From a bacterium (GTDB lineage Bacteria > Planctomycetota > Planctomycetia > Isosphaerales > Isosphaeraceae), in NCBI GenBank assembly GCA_016125085.1, contig WGMM01000041.1, forward strand, positions 1 to 64,000: a stretch of 64,000 bases of DNA, written 5' to 3'. This document shows positions 15,555 to 24,422 of this stretch, piece after piece. The position numbers were made by a program, and so were the translations under genes. The notes below the pieces were generated by a model, which ran no database searches, had not been told where the DNA came from, and saw only the letters and a program-made list of their open reading frames with translations. How positions within the stretch are numbered: position 1 is the stretch's first letter; the number at the start of each line of letters is the position of its first letter.

Positions 15555-17255
15555 ATGAACGCCCGCCCCGAATCGCCCGCCGCCAGCGCATTCGTCGAAG
15601 CCGCGAAGTCGAACCACGGCCCCGAGGCCAACGCCCTCAAACACGGCCACTGCGCCACGAAAATCGTCGATGAGGAGCTCCGCCTTCGTGCCGAAGAAAT
15701 CCACGACCAGCTTCGCCGCATTCACGACCCCTGGTCGCAGGAAGAGTCCGAAGCCGTCGAAGATCTCGCCCAAAATCTCGCCCGGCTCGAACGGCTCGAA
15801 ACCGCCATGGATGCCCTGGTCAAAGGCGAAAAGGCCCGTGCCGGAGAGCTTTACGACCGCAGGGCCCTCGATGCGTTCACGGCCGACCTCGCCCGGTTTC
15901 GGTCCGAACCGTCCACCCATCTCCACATTCTCGGCCAGAGCTGGCTCGGGGCGGACTGGCTCGAAAAGCTCTGGGGCCGCGTCGAATCGGCACTCAAGCC
16001 CGTCGCGAACACCCCGGAAAATGAACCGGCCCGGACATCCCTTTCGTTCCGTCTCGCCTGCGAGGCCGCGAATGCCCTGGGTGGCCGCTGGCAGGTCGAT
16101 CAGGTTGAAGGCGACGCCGCCTGGTTCCTGGCCCGCTATGTCCGCATCTCGCCCGTGCCCGAAGAATCGCTCGAGGCCTGGATTCAGGCCTCGAACACCC
16201 TCGACGGCCCGAAAACCACCCTGGCCCTGGCGAACCGAATCGTGGCCCAGGCCCCGCTTGACCCAGTCCAAGCCCTGGCCGAACTGGTGACGAAATCGGC
16301 CTGCGAAAGAAGTCGCTGGGCATTGCAGGCCAACAGGTTGCGTTCGAATTACGAAACGGAAGCGGGGAGTGCGGCCGACCAGGCCGTCGGCACCGGTGTC
16401 GGCGATCCGGGGCTCGAAAAGCAGTTCCGGCTCCTGACCCGCTACCTCACCAGCGCTCGTAACCGGGTCGACCGGCTGCGCCGACGTCTCGACGCCATGA
16501 AGAAAGACCGCAAGACCTTCGCCTGGCGCTCGCAACAGGCCGCCGAACGGGAAGCCCGCAGGCTGAAGCGGGAAAGCGACGCCGCCCGCAAGCGATGCGA
16601 TGCCGAACTGGCCAGGGCCGACGACCAGCCATCCGACTGGCCCGCCCGCCACGGTTATCCCGTATATGAGGATGCCACGAGAATCTCCCGTGAAAGGGAA
16701 TATTCCTGGTGCGGGCCGGTCGGCGATGCCGTCGACCCGTCGATCGCTTCCATCGCATCGCGTCCGGCCGAATTTACGGACCTGAACCCGGGCGCTTCGG
16801 ATAACTTCGAGGAATCGACGCAAGTCGATGAAAATTCGGAATATGCGATCGAATTGCGAAACGGATTCACGGCCGGGACGACGGCCGATTCTTCGGTCGA
16901 TCTGCCGAGCGACATCGATGCCGATGAGGACGAGGCCGAAGACTCGGCTGATTCGAAATCGGCGGCTGAGCGGCAAGCTCTGCTCGCCCTGCCGCGCGAC
17001 GGGAGCACTTTTAAGGACCGTTTCAAGCGGCTGCGATACCGCAACTGGTCCGATCCGGCGGAAGTCATGCCCGACGAGGCCGGGATGCTCGGGCAGATCA
17101 TGGCCTTGCCCGAATCGTTCGAGCGAGCTTTCACGATCAAGGCCCTGTTCGGCTCGACCGAGACGTTTCAGCGCTGCTGGAAGCGTTATTCGAAATGGGC
17201 AGATCCGAAGCTGGTCGAGTCAGCCCAGTCCGCGTATCGGGCCAGCCTGAAGTGA
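15555..17255 (+). CDS. NALKHG-motif protein of unknown function
   Basis: 566 residues from ATG 15555; the track start at 15447 adds 36 residues without support. Near the N-terminus (about 20-45) lies EANALKHGHCA. An N-A-x-K-H-G signature is frequent in phage terminase-small-subunit-like and mobile-element-associated proteins and in planctomycete proteins of unknown role. The remainder is highly charged and helical: a central region with many Leu/Glu/Arg, a basic coiled coil (RNRVDRLRRRLDAMKKDRK), an acidic linker (DIDADEDEAEDSADSKS), and a C-terminal domain rich in aromatic and basic residues. No catalytic motif. A DNA-associated role is only inference from the motif. Confidence 0.6.
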   Translation: MNARPESPAASAFVEAAKSNHGPEANALKHGHCATKIVDEELRLRAEEIHDQLRRIHDPWSQEESEAVEDLAQNLARLERLETAMDALVKGEKARAGELYDRRALDAFTADLARFRSEPSTHLHILGQSWLGADWLEKLWGRVESALKPVANTPENEPARTSLSFRLACEAANALGGRWQVDQVEGDAAWFLARYVRISPVPEESLEAWIQASNTLDGPKTTLALANRIVAQAPLDPVQALAELVTKSACERSRWALQANRLRSNYETEAGSAADQAVGTGVGDPGLEKQFRLLTRYLTSARNRVDRLRRRLDAMKKDRKTFAWRSQQAAEREARRLKRESDAARKRCDAELARADDQPSDWPARHGYPVYEDATRISREREYSWCGPVGDAVDPSIASIASRPAEFTDLNPGASDNFEESTQVDENSEYAIELRNGFTAGTTADSSVDLPSDIDADEDEAEDSADSKSAAERQALLALPRDGSTFKDRFKRLRYRNWSDPAEVMPDEAGMLGQIMALPESFERAFTIKALFGSTETFQRCWKRYSKWADPKLVESAQSAYRASLK

Positions 17256-17371
17256 CTGGCACCAAGTGATTTCGAACGATCGTCATGGTCATTCGCCGCG
17301 AACCTGCCGATTCCATCATTTTGATTCGGCCAGCAGGGCCTGGCTCGATCGAGGTCGCATTTTCGCCGGGT

Positions 17372-18475
17372 TCAGCCCCGCACGATCGCGGCCGAGATGG
17401 CGTTCGAAAGCCGCATCATGTGCGGCTCGGTCTCTTCGAAGGCCCGGCTGGTGAGAATGACGGCATAAGCGTTTCGCGTCGGGTCGATCCAGAGGATCGT
17501 GCCGGTCGCGCCGTAATGGCCAAAGGTTTCCGGCGTAAGCAGTTCGCCCAGGTGCGTCGCGACACCTGCTCCGACGATTCGCCAGCCCAGGCCCCAGGTG
17601 CGTGTCCGGCGATCGTCGTCCGTCAGCTTCGGAAACGCCTCCATCCGGCTCGTCGACATCAGCCGGACGCTCGTCTCGCTCAAGATGCGAACGCCATCGA
17701 GCACGCCCCCGCCCAGAAAGGCCCGGGACCATCGGCCAAGGTCGGCGGCCGAAGATGTCATACCGCCCCAAGGGGCCCCGAAGCCCAGCCAGTAGGGCGA
17801 ATTCCAGTTCCAGTTCGTGGCGAGCTGGCCGGGGTTCAATCGAATTCGCACGACGGCCTCGGCCTGTTCGCCAGTAACGCCCAGGTGTGTCGACTTCATC
17901 CCCAGCGGTTCGAAGAATTCCGATCGAAGAAACTGCCCGAAAGGCTGTCCGGCACGCCGCTGGACGATCTCGGCCAGCATGGCGGTGCCCATGCTCTGGT
18001 AGCTCACGCGCGTGCCCGGCTCGAAGAGCAGGTCGCAGCGGCAGATCTCGCGGACGAATTCGGCGAACGGTGCGTGTGCCGCCCTCAGGGCGTCGTTGGC
18101 CGGCAGCATGTCGGGCAGGCCCGAGGTATGGCTCATCAGGTGCCGGATGCAGATGCGATCCTTACCCGGGGCCTGAAATTCGGGCACATGGGCGGCCACG
18201 GGGTCATCCAGGCCGATTTTACCCCGTTCGACCAGCAGCATGGCCGCGGCGACCGTCACCGGCTTGGTGATCGAGGCGACCAGGAACGGATCGGTCTCGG
18301 CCACGTCGCGGCTGCCGGGTGCGTGCGGGTCGAAAGGCCCGCGGGCGTATCGCAGCTCGCCTCCTTCGATCGTCCCCACGGCGACGGAAACAGCCGGCAG
18401 TGTCGAGTCGGCCACGAGCCGGTCGATCAGCCGCACCGTTTCGGCCCAGCGGCTGCGGTCAATCGCGAAAGACAT
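17372..18475 (-). CDS. Serine hydrolase of the beta-lactamase/esterase family (PF00144 type)
   Basis: 367 residues. The active-site S68-I-T-K71 lies in FLVASITKPVT, and Y159 in VSYQSMG is the conserved Tyr of the YxN/YxS motif. A C-terminal GHYGATGT segment occupies the place of the KTG/HxG motif. There is no signal peptide, which suggests a cytosolic esterase or peptidase rather than a secreted resistance enzyme. Substrate is unknown; families of this type include EstB-like esterases and D-aminopeptidases. Convergent with the 566-aa gene. Confidence 0.85.
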   Translation of the reverse strand: MSFAIDRSRWAETVRLIDRLVADSTLPAVSVAVGTIEGGELRYARGPFDPHAPGSRDVAETDPFLVASITKPVTVAAAMLLVERGKIGLDDPVAAHVPEFQAPGKDRICIRHLMSHTSGLPDMLPANDALRAAHAPFAEFVREICRCDLLFEPGTRVSYQSMGTAMLAEIVQRRAGQPFGQFLRSEFFEPLGMKSTHLGVTGEQAEAVVRIRLNPGQLATNWNWNSPYWLGFGAPWGGMTSSAADLGRWSRAFLGGGVLDGVRILSETSVRLMSTSRMEAFPKLTDDDRRTRTWGLGWRIVGAGVATHLGELLTPETFGHYGATGTILWIDPTRNAYAVILTSRAFEETEPHMMRLSNAISAAIVRG

Positions 18476-18676
18476 CGGTTCGATCCTCGGGCTTCGGCGG
18501 GTTTCGTCATTCGCCGGGCACTTCTCACGTGCGTCGACGGCCGGTCACGTTTAACATATGGCAGGGCGGTTCTCAAGCGGCCCGACAGGCAGAAGAGGGG
18601 GCAGGTCATGACAGATCGGCATGAATGCTGCGGTATGCCGAATGACCGTGAGATTAAAGGTGGCGTGGCGAACGAG

Positions 18677-18803
18677 AAAGCTCTCACCCTGCCAAGGGGG
18701 AGTCCCGCGCAGCGGGGAGGGGGTTTCTTGGCGCGATGGCGATTCTCACACGCGAAGAGACCACCCCGGCCTGCGGCCACCCCTCCTTGAAAAGGAGGGG
18801 AGT
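18677..18803. repeat. Palindromic intergenic repeat with 9-bp GAA-loop hairpin
   Basis: A G/C-rich segment begins CTCACCCTGCCAAGGGGGAG and ends in the hairpin CCCCTCCTT-GAA-AAGGAGGGG (18780-18800). The neighbouring ACCCCGGCCTGCGGCCACC text is itself partly palindromic. Sequences like this recur between genes in many planctomycete genomes, usually as multi-copy elements. Only one copy is in this window. The rest of the 18476-18882 gap shows nothing recognisable. Confidence 0.5.
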
Positions 18804-18882
18804 TTTCTGCAGGTACAAGTTTCGTGCCGAACATGTGTGCTTTTCCGAAATCTGCCGAAATTCAGCGATCAGGGGGCTTGCG

Positions 18883-20226
18883 ATGATGATCGACGTGACC
18901 AATTTCGGTGCCGCTGGCGACGGCAAGACCGACGACACCGAGTCGCTCCAACATGCCGTGGACATGGGCGGAGGCACGCTCGAATTCCCGCCCGGCACGT
19001 TCGTGATCAACAAGCCGATCGAGGTCGATCTGGCCAAAGTCGGCCCGTTCGGCATTCGTGGGGCCGCCGGCACGACGGCCGTCGTCATGAATGGCCCGGG
19101 CCCGGCCTTCCGAATCAGAGGCACACACGAAGGCACGGCCGCACCCGAAAGCTGGACGGACCAGACCCGGTTCAGGGAACGCTTCCCGACGATCTCCGAC
19201 ATCGAAATCCGCGGCGGCCACCCGGACGCCGTCGGCATCGAATTCGTGAAGGCCGCCAAGCCGACGATCCGCAACGTGCTCATTCGCTTCTGCCGCACGG
19301 GCATTCACTTGCGCGAACGGAACCGGGATGTGCTCATCGCCGATTCGCACATTTACGACAACGCCGATTACGGGATCTTTCTCGATCACGTCAACTTGCA
19401 CCAGATGAACGTCTGCGGCTGCCACATCAGCTACAACAAGGGTGCCGCGATCGCGATGGTGGGGGGCGACCTGCACAATATCCAGATCACGGGCAACGAC
19501 ATCGAATATAGCCACAGCCCCGATTTTCTGCGGCCAGGCTCGGCCGAGATCGAGATCGACGCCCGCGAAGGCGTGGCCAGCGAGATCACGATCGCCTCGA
19601 ACACGATCCAGGCCCGGAAGTCGGTCGACGGGGCCAATATCCGCATCCGGGGCACCATCGGGGCCGACGCGTTTCCGTCCGTCCGGCTGATCACGATCAC
19701 GGCCAACGTGATCGGCTCGCAGGAGTCTTCGATCGTTCTGGACAAAGCCCAGCGTGTCACCATCACGGGCAATACGATCTACGACGGCCACAAAATCGGC
19801 CTGATCGCCACGGATTGCGACGGCCTGGCCATCTCGGCCAACGTGCACGGCTGGTCGCACGCGGCCGACAAGCCGCGCCCGGACCATTACGAATTCCGCC
19901 GCTGCGTGGGCCTGAGCGTCGCGGGCGAGGTCTTCCAGACCGTCGGCGGCGAAACGGCAGTGATTTCGCTCTACGAATGCCGGGGCGCAACGCTGGGGAA
20001 TCTGGTGGTTCGCGATGCAGCGGCGCGTGGCATTTACCTGGAACGCTGCGAAGATATCGCGATCACCGGCTGTGCGATCGCCGGCAAGCCGGGGCAAACG
20101 CTGGCCGCCGCGATCGAGGCGACGCCCGATTGCCGAAACCTGGCCATCGTGGGCAACGTCGCCCGGGGCGGACCGATCAAGTGCGAAGCGGCAAGCGGGC
20201 AGGTGGGGAATAATCAGGTGGGATGA
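18883..20226 (+). CDS. Right-handed parallel beta-helix protein (pectate-lyase-like)
   Basis: 447 residues from ATG 18883, which has AGGGGG upstream; the track start at 18736 would run through the intergenic repeat. The N-terminus (DVTNFGAAGDGKTDDTESLQ) is the classic start of pectate-lyase-superfamily beta-helix proteins. It is followed by many coils of the form NVLIRFCRTGIHL, NVCGCHISYNKGAAI, ITGNTIYDGHKIGL. No catalytic constellation is certain, so it may be a polysaccharide lyase, epimerase or a structural helix. No signal peptide is visible at this start. Confidence 0.8.
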   Translation: MMIDVTNFGAAGDGKTDDTESLQHAVDMGGGTLEFPPGTFVINKPIEVDLAKVGPFGIRGAAGTTAVVMNGPGPAFRIRGTHEGTAAPESWTDQTRFRERFPTISDIEIRGGHPDAVGIEFVKAAKPTIRNVLIRFCRTGIHLRERNRDVLIADSHIYDNADYGIFLDHVNLHQMNVCGCHISYNKGAAIAMVGGDLHNIQITGNDIEYSHSPDFLRPGSAEIEIDAREGVASEITIASNTIQARKSVDGANIRIRGTIGADAFPSVRLITITANVIGSQESSIVLDKAQRVTITGNTIYDGHKIGLIATDCDGLAISANVHGWSHAADKPRPDHYEFRRCVGLSVAGEVFQTVGGETAVISLYECRGATLGNLVVRDAAARGIYLERCEDIAITGCAIAGKPGQTLAAAIEATPDCRNLAIVGNVARGGPIKCEAASGQVGNNQVG

Positions 20227-20316
20227 GGTTATGGAATTTCGAGTGCATGTTGTGAAGATTCGATCGAGGTTCGAGGTCGAATCGATTCGAAGTGGATATC
20301 AATGGCGACTTCATTT

Positions 20317-22704
20317 TTATTTCGCGACGTTCGAATCCCCATCCACCGGACCGCCGATCCAGTTCGGGTCGGTGTAGCCGGATCGCAGCATCACTTCGCG
20401 CAGGGTTTTGCCGTGGCGGATCAGGATTTCCACGCCTTCGGCCAGCCCCTCCGGCCGGGCCCGGAAGAGAATGCCCGAGAAATCGCGGCCGGCTTCGGGC
20501 TTGTCGTATCGGGTCAACACGGCCAGCAGCCGTTTCGAGGGATCGCTCAGGTTCGTGTCGGTCAATTTCGGCACGGTGCCCGATTTCGAAATCGCCACAA
20601 GTTGCGTGGCTGCTGCTCGCAACACTTCCGGATCGTTTGCTGCCCATTCGAACATCGGTTCGTTCACGGCCAGGTTCGGGGCAGCGTCCAGGCCGTCGCC
20701 CCAGAACCGGGCCAGGGCTGGCGAAAGCTTGCGAGCCCATTCCGGCGCGTTCGGCTTCGGTTTCGGCGATCGATCCGGGGCATCGCACATCAATTGCAAT
20801 GCCCAGGCCCGGCTTACGGCGTCCGGATCCATTACGGCCAGAGCCCGGGCACCCGAAAGCTGCTTCGGGCGGCTTTCGTACCAGGGTTTCATCACGAACA
20901 AGGCCCGCGTGAAGGCGAGGGCTTTGCTGTCATGCGTCAGCAGCCACATGTAAGTGAATCGGTCCATGCTCTTCGCGCCCAGGACGATGTCGGGCCGCAG
21001 CCTGCCTTCGTCCTGATGCTGCTGAATGACCATCGTCGGATTCGAAAGATCGTTGGCGAATTGAATTTCAGCCCCTTCAGGCAGCTTCGCATTGATCTCG
21101 GCCAGCACTTCGGGAGTGAGGGCGTCGTACCAGTAAGTCAGCTCATAACCCTTACGCCAGGCATTGGCGGCACCGCCGATCGCTTCGTTGTAATACGAAA
21201 GCTCATAGGGGTGGATCGACACGAGCTGCCACAGGCTGGCCAGAACCACGACCGACCCCGGAATCGCCGTCAGCCGGGCGTTCGACCGCCCAATTCTGCG
21301 GCCAAGCGCCACCGCCCCCCAGCCCGCGAACGCGGACAGGAAGAAGAACACGGGCAACATGAGCCGGACGCCGTCGTGGGCCGGCACGCGGAACATCCGG
21401 GCCAGAACCGGCACGAACATGTGCAGGGCGAAATAGGCGGGCAGGCGATCCGTGCGAATCCGCCCGAAGCCCCAGAAAAGCCCGACAGCGGCTGCGGCCA
21501 GAGTGAGCACGGGCACCGTCACCGCGATCAGCAGAAAGCCGTTATGCCACGGCAGCGAGTATTCGTAAATCTTGCCCAAATAGAGGATTTGTATGTTCGG
21601 CAGGGCGCCCTGGCGATCGGTGTTGATCTGATAGTAATGGGCCAGCCGGGGCAGGGTGCGCACCCACCAGGCCGGGTTGCCGGCCCAGGCGATGACGGGC
21701 GCCAGGGCGGCCGAGGCCGTGATGGTTTCCAGCGTGGGGCGATTTTCAGCGAAGAATCGAGAACGATGCGCCAGCGCCCGGCCGAGGCCTCTGCGTGTCA
21801 GCCAGATGACCAGCGGCACGGCCAGGATCCAGTCGGGCAGGTTCTGTGCAGGGTTGTGGACGAACAATTCGACGCGGCCGGGGGGCGGAAATTGCCCGGC
21901 CAGGCGGCGGATTTCGACGAGCGTCAGCCCCATGACGGCAAGCTGGGGAACGAGCGTCAAGAGAGCGTCCAGCAAGGATTTGCGGTCGATGCCGCGCCAG
22001 CGGGCCATAACGGTCCAGAGCACCAGCGGGCCGACGACGAACACGGCCGCCATCTTCTGGACGAACGCCAGCCCCAGCAGCACGCCCACTGCAATCCGCC
22101 ATTTGCCGCCACGTGGCTCGTAAATCCCTTTCCAGAAGGCGATTGCGGTCATCGACCACAGCAGCATGCCGGGCATGTCGGTGCCGGCCACATGGGCGTC
22201 TCCGAACGGGCGGGGCATGAACAGGAGCGTCGCAGCCGCGATGCCGCCGACGAGTGCCGAATAACGCCTGGTCAGAAAGGCAAAGAGCAGGGTGACGCAG
22301 CCGGCGAATTCGAAGATCGAAGCCAGCCGCCGGCCGACGATGTCGTTCGTCCAGCCCCCGAAAAGGCCGTTAGTGAGCAGGCTGAGCTGGCCAGAAAGCG
22401 TCGGGTGAAAGTTCACGCCGAAGTGGCCGTAGGGCCAGTAGTAATGAAGCGTGTCGGGGTCGATGAGGGGCTTGAAGTCGTCCCACGACCGCACGGCGAA
22501 AACCCGTTCCCACCACTGGGCGGAAAGGAGCTGGCTGTAGCGATAGGCCGGCTCGTCCCACGTCAGGCCCAGGTCGCCGGCGGTCGGCAAAAGGGCCGCC
22601 AGACTGACGATCGCGATCAGCAGGCTACCCTTCCAAACACCTTTGGCTACAGGACTTATGGGCTGCTCTCGTTCTGGGGCCAGGTTTTCGGTCGTGGCGT
22701 TCAT
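20317..22704 (-). CDS. GT39/PMT-like membrane glycosyltransferase (long form)
   Basis: 795 residues with about ten or more TM segments. The first periplasmic loop begins GLTWDEPAYRYSQ, whose Asp-Glu pair matches the catalytic acid motif of GT-C transferases (PMT, ArnT). A second acidic site may be in HVAGTDMPGML. The C-terminal ~200 residues are soluble and probably extracytoplasmic (ALAVMDPDAVSRAWAL and onward). It should transfer a sugar from a polyprenyl-phosphate donor to an unknown acceptor. Its start overlaps the upstream glycosyltransferase stop by 4 nt (ATGA), so the pair is translationally coupled. Confidence 0.8.
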   Translation of the reverse strand: MNATTENLAPEREQPISPVAKGVWKGSLLIAIVSLAALLPTAGDLGLTWDEPAYRYSQLLSAQWWERVFAVRSWDDFKPLIDPDTLHYYWPYGHFGVNFHPTLSGQLSLLTNGLFGGWTNDIVGRRLASIFEFAGCVTLLFAFLTRRYSALVGGIAAATLLFMPRPFGDAHVAGTDMPGMLLWSMTAIAFWKGIYEPRGGKWRIAVGVLLGLAFVQKMAAVFVVGPLVLWTVMARWRGIDRKSLLDALLTLVPQLAVMGLTLVEIRRLAGQFPPPGRVELFVHNPAQNLPDWILAVPLVIWLTRRGLGRALAHRSRFFAENRPTLETITASAALAPVIAWAGNPAWWVRTLPRLAHYYQINTDRQGALPNIQILYLGKIYEYSLPWHNGFLLIAVTVPVLTLAAAAVGLFWGFGRIRTDRLPAYFALHMFVPVLARMFRVPAHDGVRLMLPVFFFLSAFAGWGAVALGRRIGRSNARLTAIPGSVVVLASLWQLVSIHPYELSYYNEAIGGAANAWRKGYELTYWYDALTPEVLAEINAKLPEGAEIQFANDLSNPTMVIQQHQDEGRLRPDIVLGAKSMDRFTYMWLLTHDSKALAFTRALFVMKPWYESRPKQLSGARALAVMDPDAVSRAWALQLMCDAPDRSPKPKPNAPEWARKLSPALARFWGDGLDAAPNLAVNEPMFEWAANDPEVLRAAATQLVAISKSGTVPKLTDTNLSDPSKRLLAVLTRYDKPEAGRDFSGILFRARPEGLAEGVEILIRHGKTLREVMLRSGYTDPNWIGGPVDGDSNVAK

Positions 22705-24398
22705 GGTTGTATCGGGGCGGCGGAAGCGCCTGCCTTTTTCCAGGTCTGGAGGACTTCGTCCATGTCATAAACCGCCGTCAGCCAGACGCCCGATTTTTCG
22801 TAAACGTAAGCAGGTTTCAGGTCATGAATCACGGCACGATCCTTTTCCGACCAGTTCCCGGGGCGGTTCTGCATCACGAGCCAGCGATAGACGCCGGGCG
22901 TCAACGGGTTGACGTCGGGCCTGAGCTGTCCCGTGCGGTTCAGGTACAGAAACGACGTCGGGAAGCCCACGAACGCGATCTTCCGATCCGGCGGCGTGTT
23001 CCGGTTCAGCCAGTCGATCGTCTCGTGCGTCAGTCCGTCCCAATAGTAAGTCGGCTCCATGCCCAGCTTTGCGGCCCCGGACAATCCGCCCACGGCTGGC
23101 GAGAAATACGAGAGCGGCACAGGCATCATCAGAGCCATCGAAACGAACGATTCGGCCATGATCGGAACAGCGATGACCCACGCCAAATTTGCCCGACTCG
23201 AACGAATCGCCGAAACCGCAATTCCTGCCAGAACCGTGACGACTCCAAGGCCCGCGACGAACTGGCGGACGCCATCATGCCCCGGCGTGTGCGGCATGGC
23301 ACGGAGCCCGGTCGGAATGGCCCACGAAATCAGGAGAATCGCTACGAACCGGCGAGTCGGCGTGTTACGAAGCCCGGAGAACGCCCCCAGAGCCGCCGCT
23401 ACGAGCGTCAGAACCGGCATGGTCATCGCCGTCAGAACGAGCGCATTGGACCACGGCAGCGATTCCTTGGGCGTGACGTAAACCTTGCCCAAATAGAGTG
23501 TTTCGATCGCGATCGTCTGCCCCCGGGTCAGGTTCGATCGGAAGAACCGGATCGGCCCTTCGATCGGCTCGCACCACCAGGAGGGGTTGATCACGTAAAT
23601 AGCGACGACGGCGACGATTCCAGCCACGATCAGGCCACGGATGTCGGCTCGGCGAAACCCCGAAATCGCAACAGCCGCCGCGATCGGCAAGGCCAGGAAG
23701 TATCCGCTGAGCTTGGTCGACATCGCCGCGCCGAGGATGATGCCGGTGAGAATCCAGAACCAGGTCGACTTCCTGCCCTCTGCGGTTCGCCCGGTCGCCT
23801 CGATAGCGCAGAGGGTGCCGAGAATCCAGAGCGAATTGAGCAGGCCGTCGTATGTCGCATAATGTGCCAAGCCAAAGACTTGCGGCGAAGTCGCCCAGCA
23901 TGTGGCGGAAACGAGCCCGGCGACCGTTCCGAAACGCCGGGCGATCGCCAGATACACGAACGCCGCGGCCAGCGCATGCATGGCCATCGTGCCGAAGCGG
24001 GCCCTGGCGAGAGGCTCACGCCAGGGCGTGACGACATCGCCGGCCAGCGCGACCCAGGCGTAAAACGGCGGGTGGCCGTGGGGCTCTTCGCGGGCGAACG
24101 GCCAGAACCAGCCGATGACGCGGGAGTCGAACAGCAGGTTCCAGCGGCTGGCAAGCTGGTTCGGCGCAGGCGGCCTGAGCCCCTGCTGCTGAACCAGTTC
24201 GATTTGCGGGGGTGTCCAGGTTCGGGCGAAACCGGGCGGGTCGGCCAGGGCCGAAAACCAGAGCCGGACGCGTTCGACCCGGCCGAGCGTATAGCCTTCG
24301 TCCCAGACGATGGCCATCTTCGGCTCGGTCAAGACCAGCAGGCCGAGGGTGGCCAGACCAACAATTGTCGCCAGTCGTCGGTCCGGCACGTTCTGCAA
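22701..24398 (-). CDS. GT39-family membrane glycosyltransferase
   Basis: 565 residues, polytopic, with the conserved acidic loop MAIVWDEGYTLGR just after the first TM. Then come HGHPPFYAWVALAGD, FGLAHYATYDGLLNS and further TM segments, as in ArnT/PMT-like proteins. The start codon is TTG 24398, 24 bp after the clpX stop; GTG three codons later is an alternative. Expected to act on lipid-linked sugar at the outer face of the cytoplasmic membrane. Forms a tight pair with the 795-aa transferase and follows clpX on the same strand, so the three are probably cotranscribed. Confidence 0.8.
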   Translation of the reverse strand: MQNVPDRRLATIVGLATLGLLVLTEPKMAIVWDEGYTLGRVERVRLWFSALADPPGFARTWTPPQIELVQQQGLRPPAPNQLASRWNLLFDSRVIGWFWPFAREEPHGHPPFYAWVALAGDVVTPWREPLARARFGTMAMHALAAAFVYLAIARRFGTVAGLVSATCWATSPQVFGLAHYATYDGLLNSLWILGTLCAIEATGRTAEGRKSTWFWILTGIILGAAMSTKLSGYFLALPIAAAVAISGFRRADIRGLIVAGIVAVVAIYVINPSWWCEPIEGPIRFFRSNLTRGQTIAIETLYLGKVYVTPKESLPWSNALVLTAMTMPVLTLVAAALGAFSGLRNTPTRRFVAILLISWAIPTGLRAMPHTPGHDGVRQFVAGLGVVTVLAGIAVSAIRSSRANLAWVIAVPIMAESFVSMALMMPVPLSYFSPAVGGLSGAAKLGMEPTYYWDGLTHETIDWLNRNTPPDRKIAFVGFPTSFLYLNRTGQLRPDVNPLTPGVYRWLVMQNRPGNWSEKDRAVIHDLKPAYVYEKSGVWLTAVYDMDEVLQTWKKAGASAAPIQP

Positions 24399-24422
24399 CC
24401 CCGGGCTTTCAGGTCAAGTCGG

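Noticed and set aside
15303-16976. 557-aa minus-strand ORF
   Set aside because: Mirror frame of the NALKHG gene, and its C-terminus (NEPEASATKRFQ) comes from the 19-nt repeat.
18862-20097. 411-aa minus-strand ORF
   Set aside because: Antisense of the beta-helix gene, which has a clear start, ribosome site and fold pattern.
20302-22770. 822-aa plus-strand ORF
   Set aside because: Antisense of the 795-aa glycosyltransferase; Gln/Arg/Pro/His-rich with no domain.
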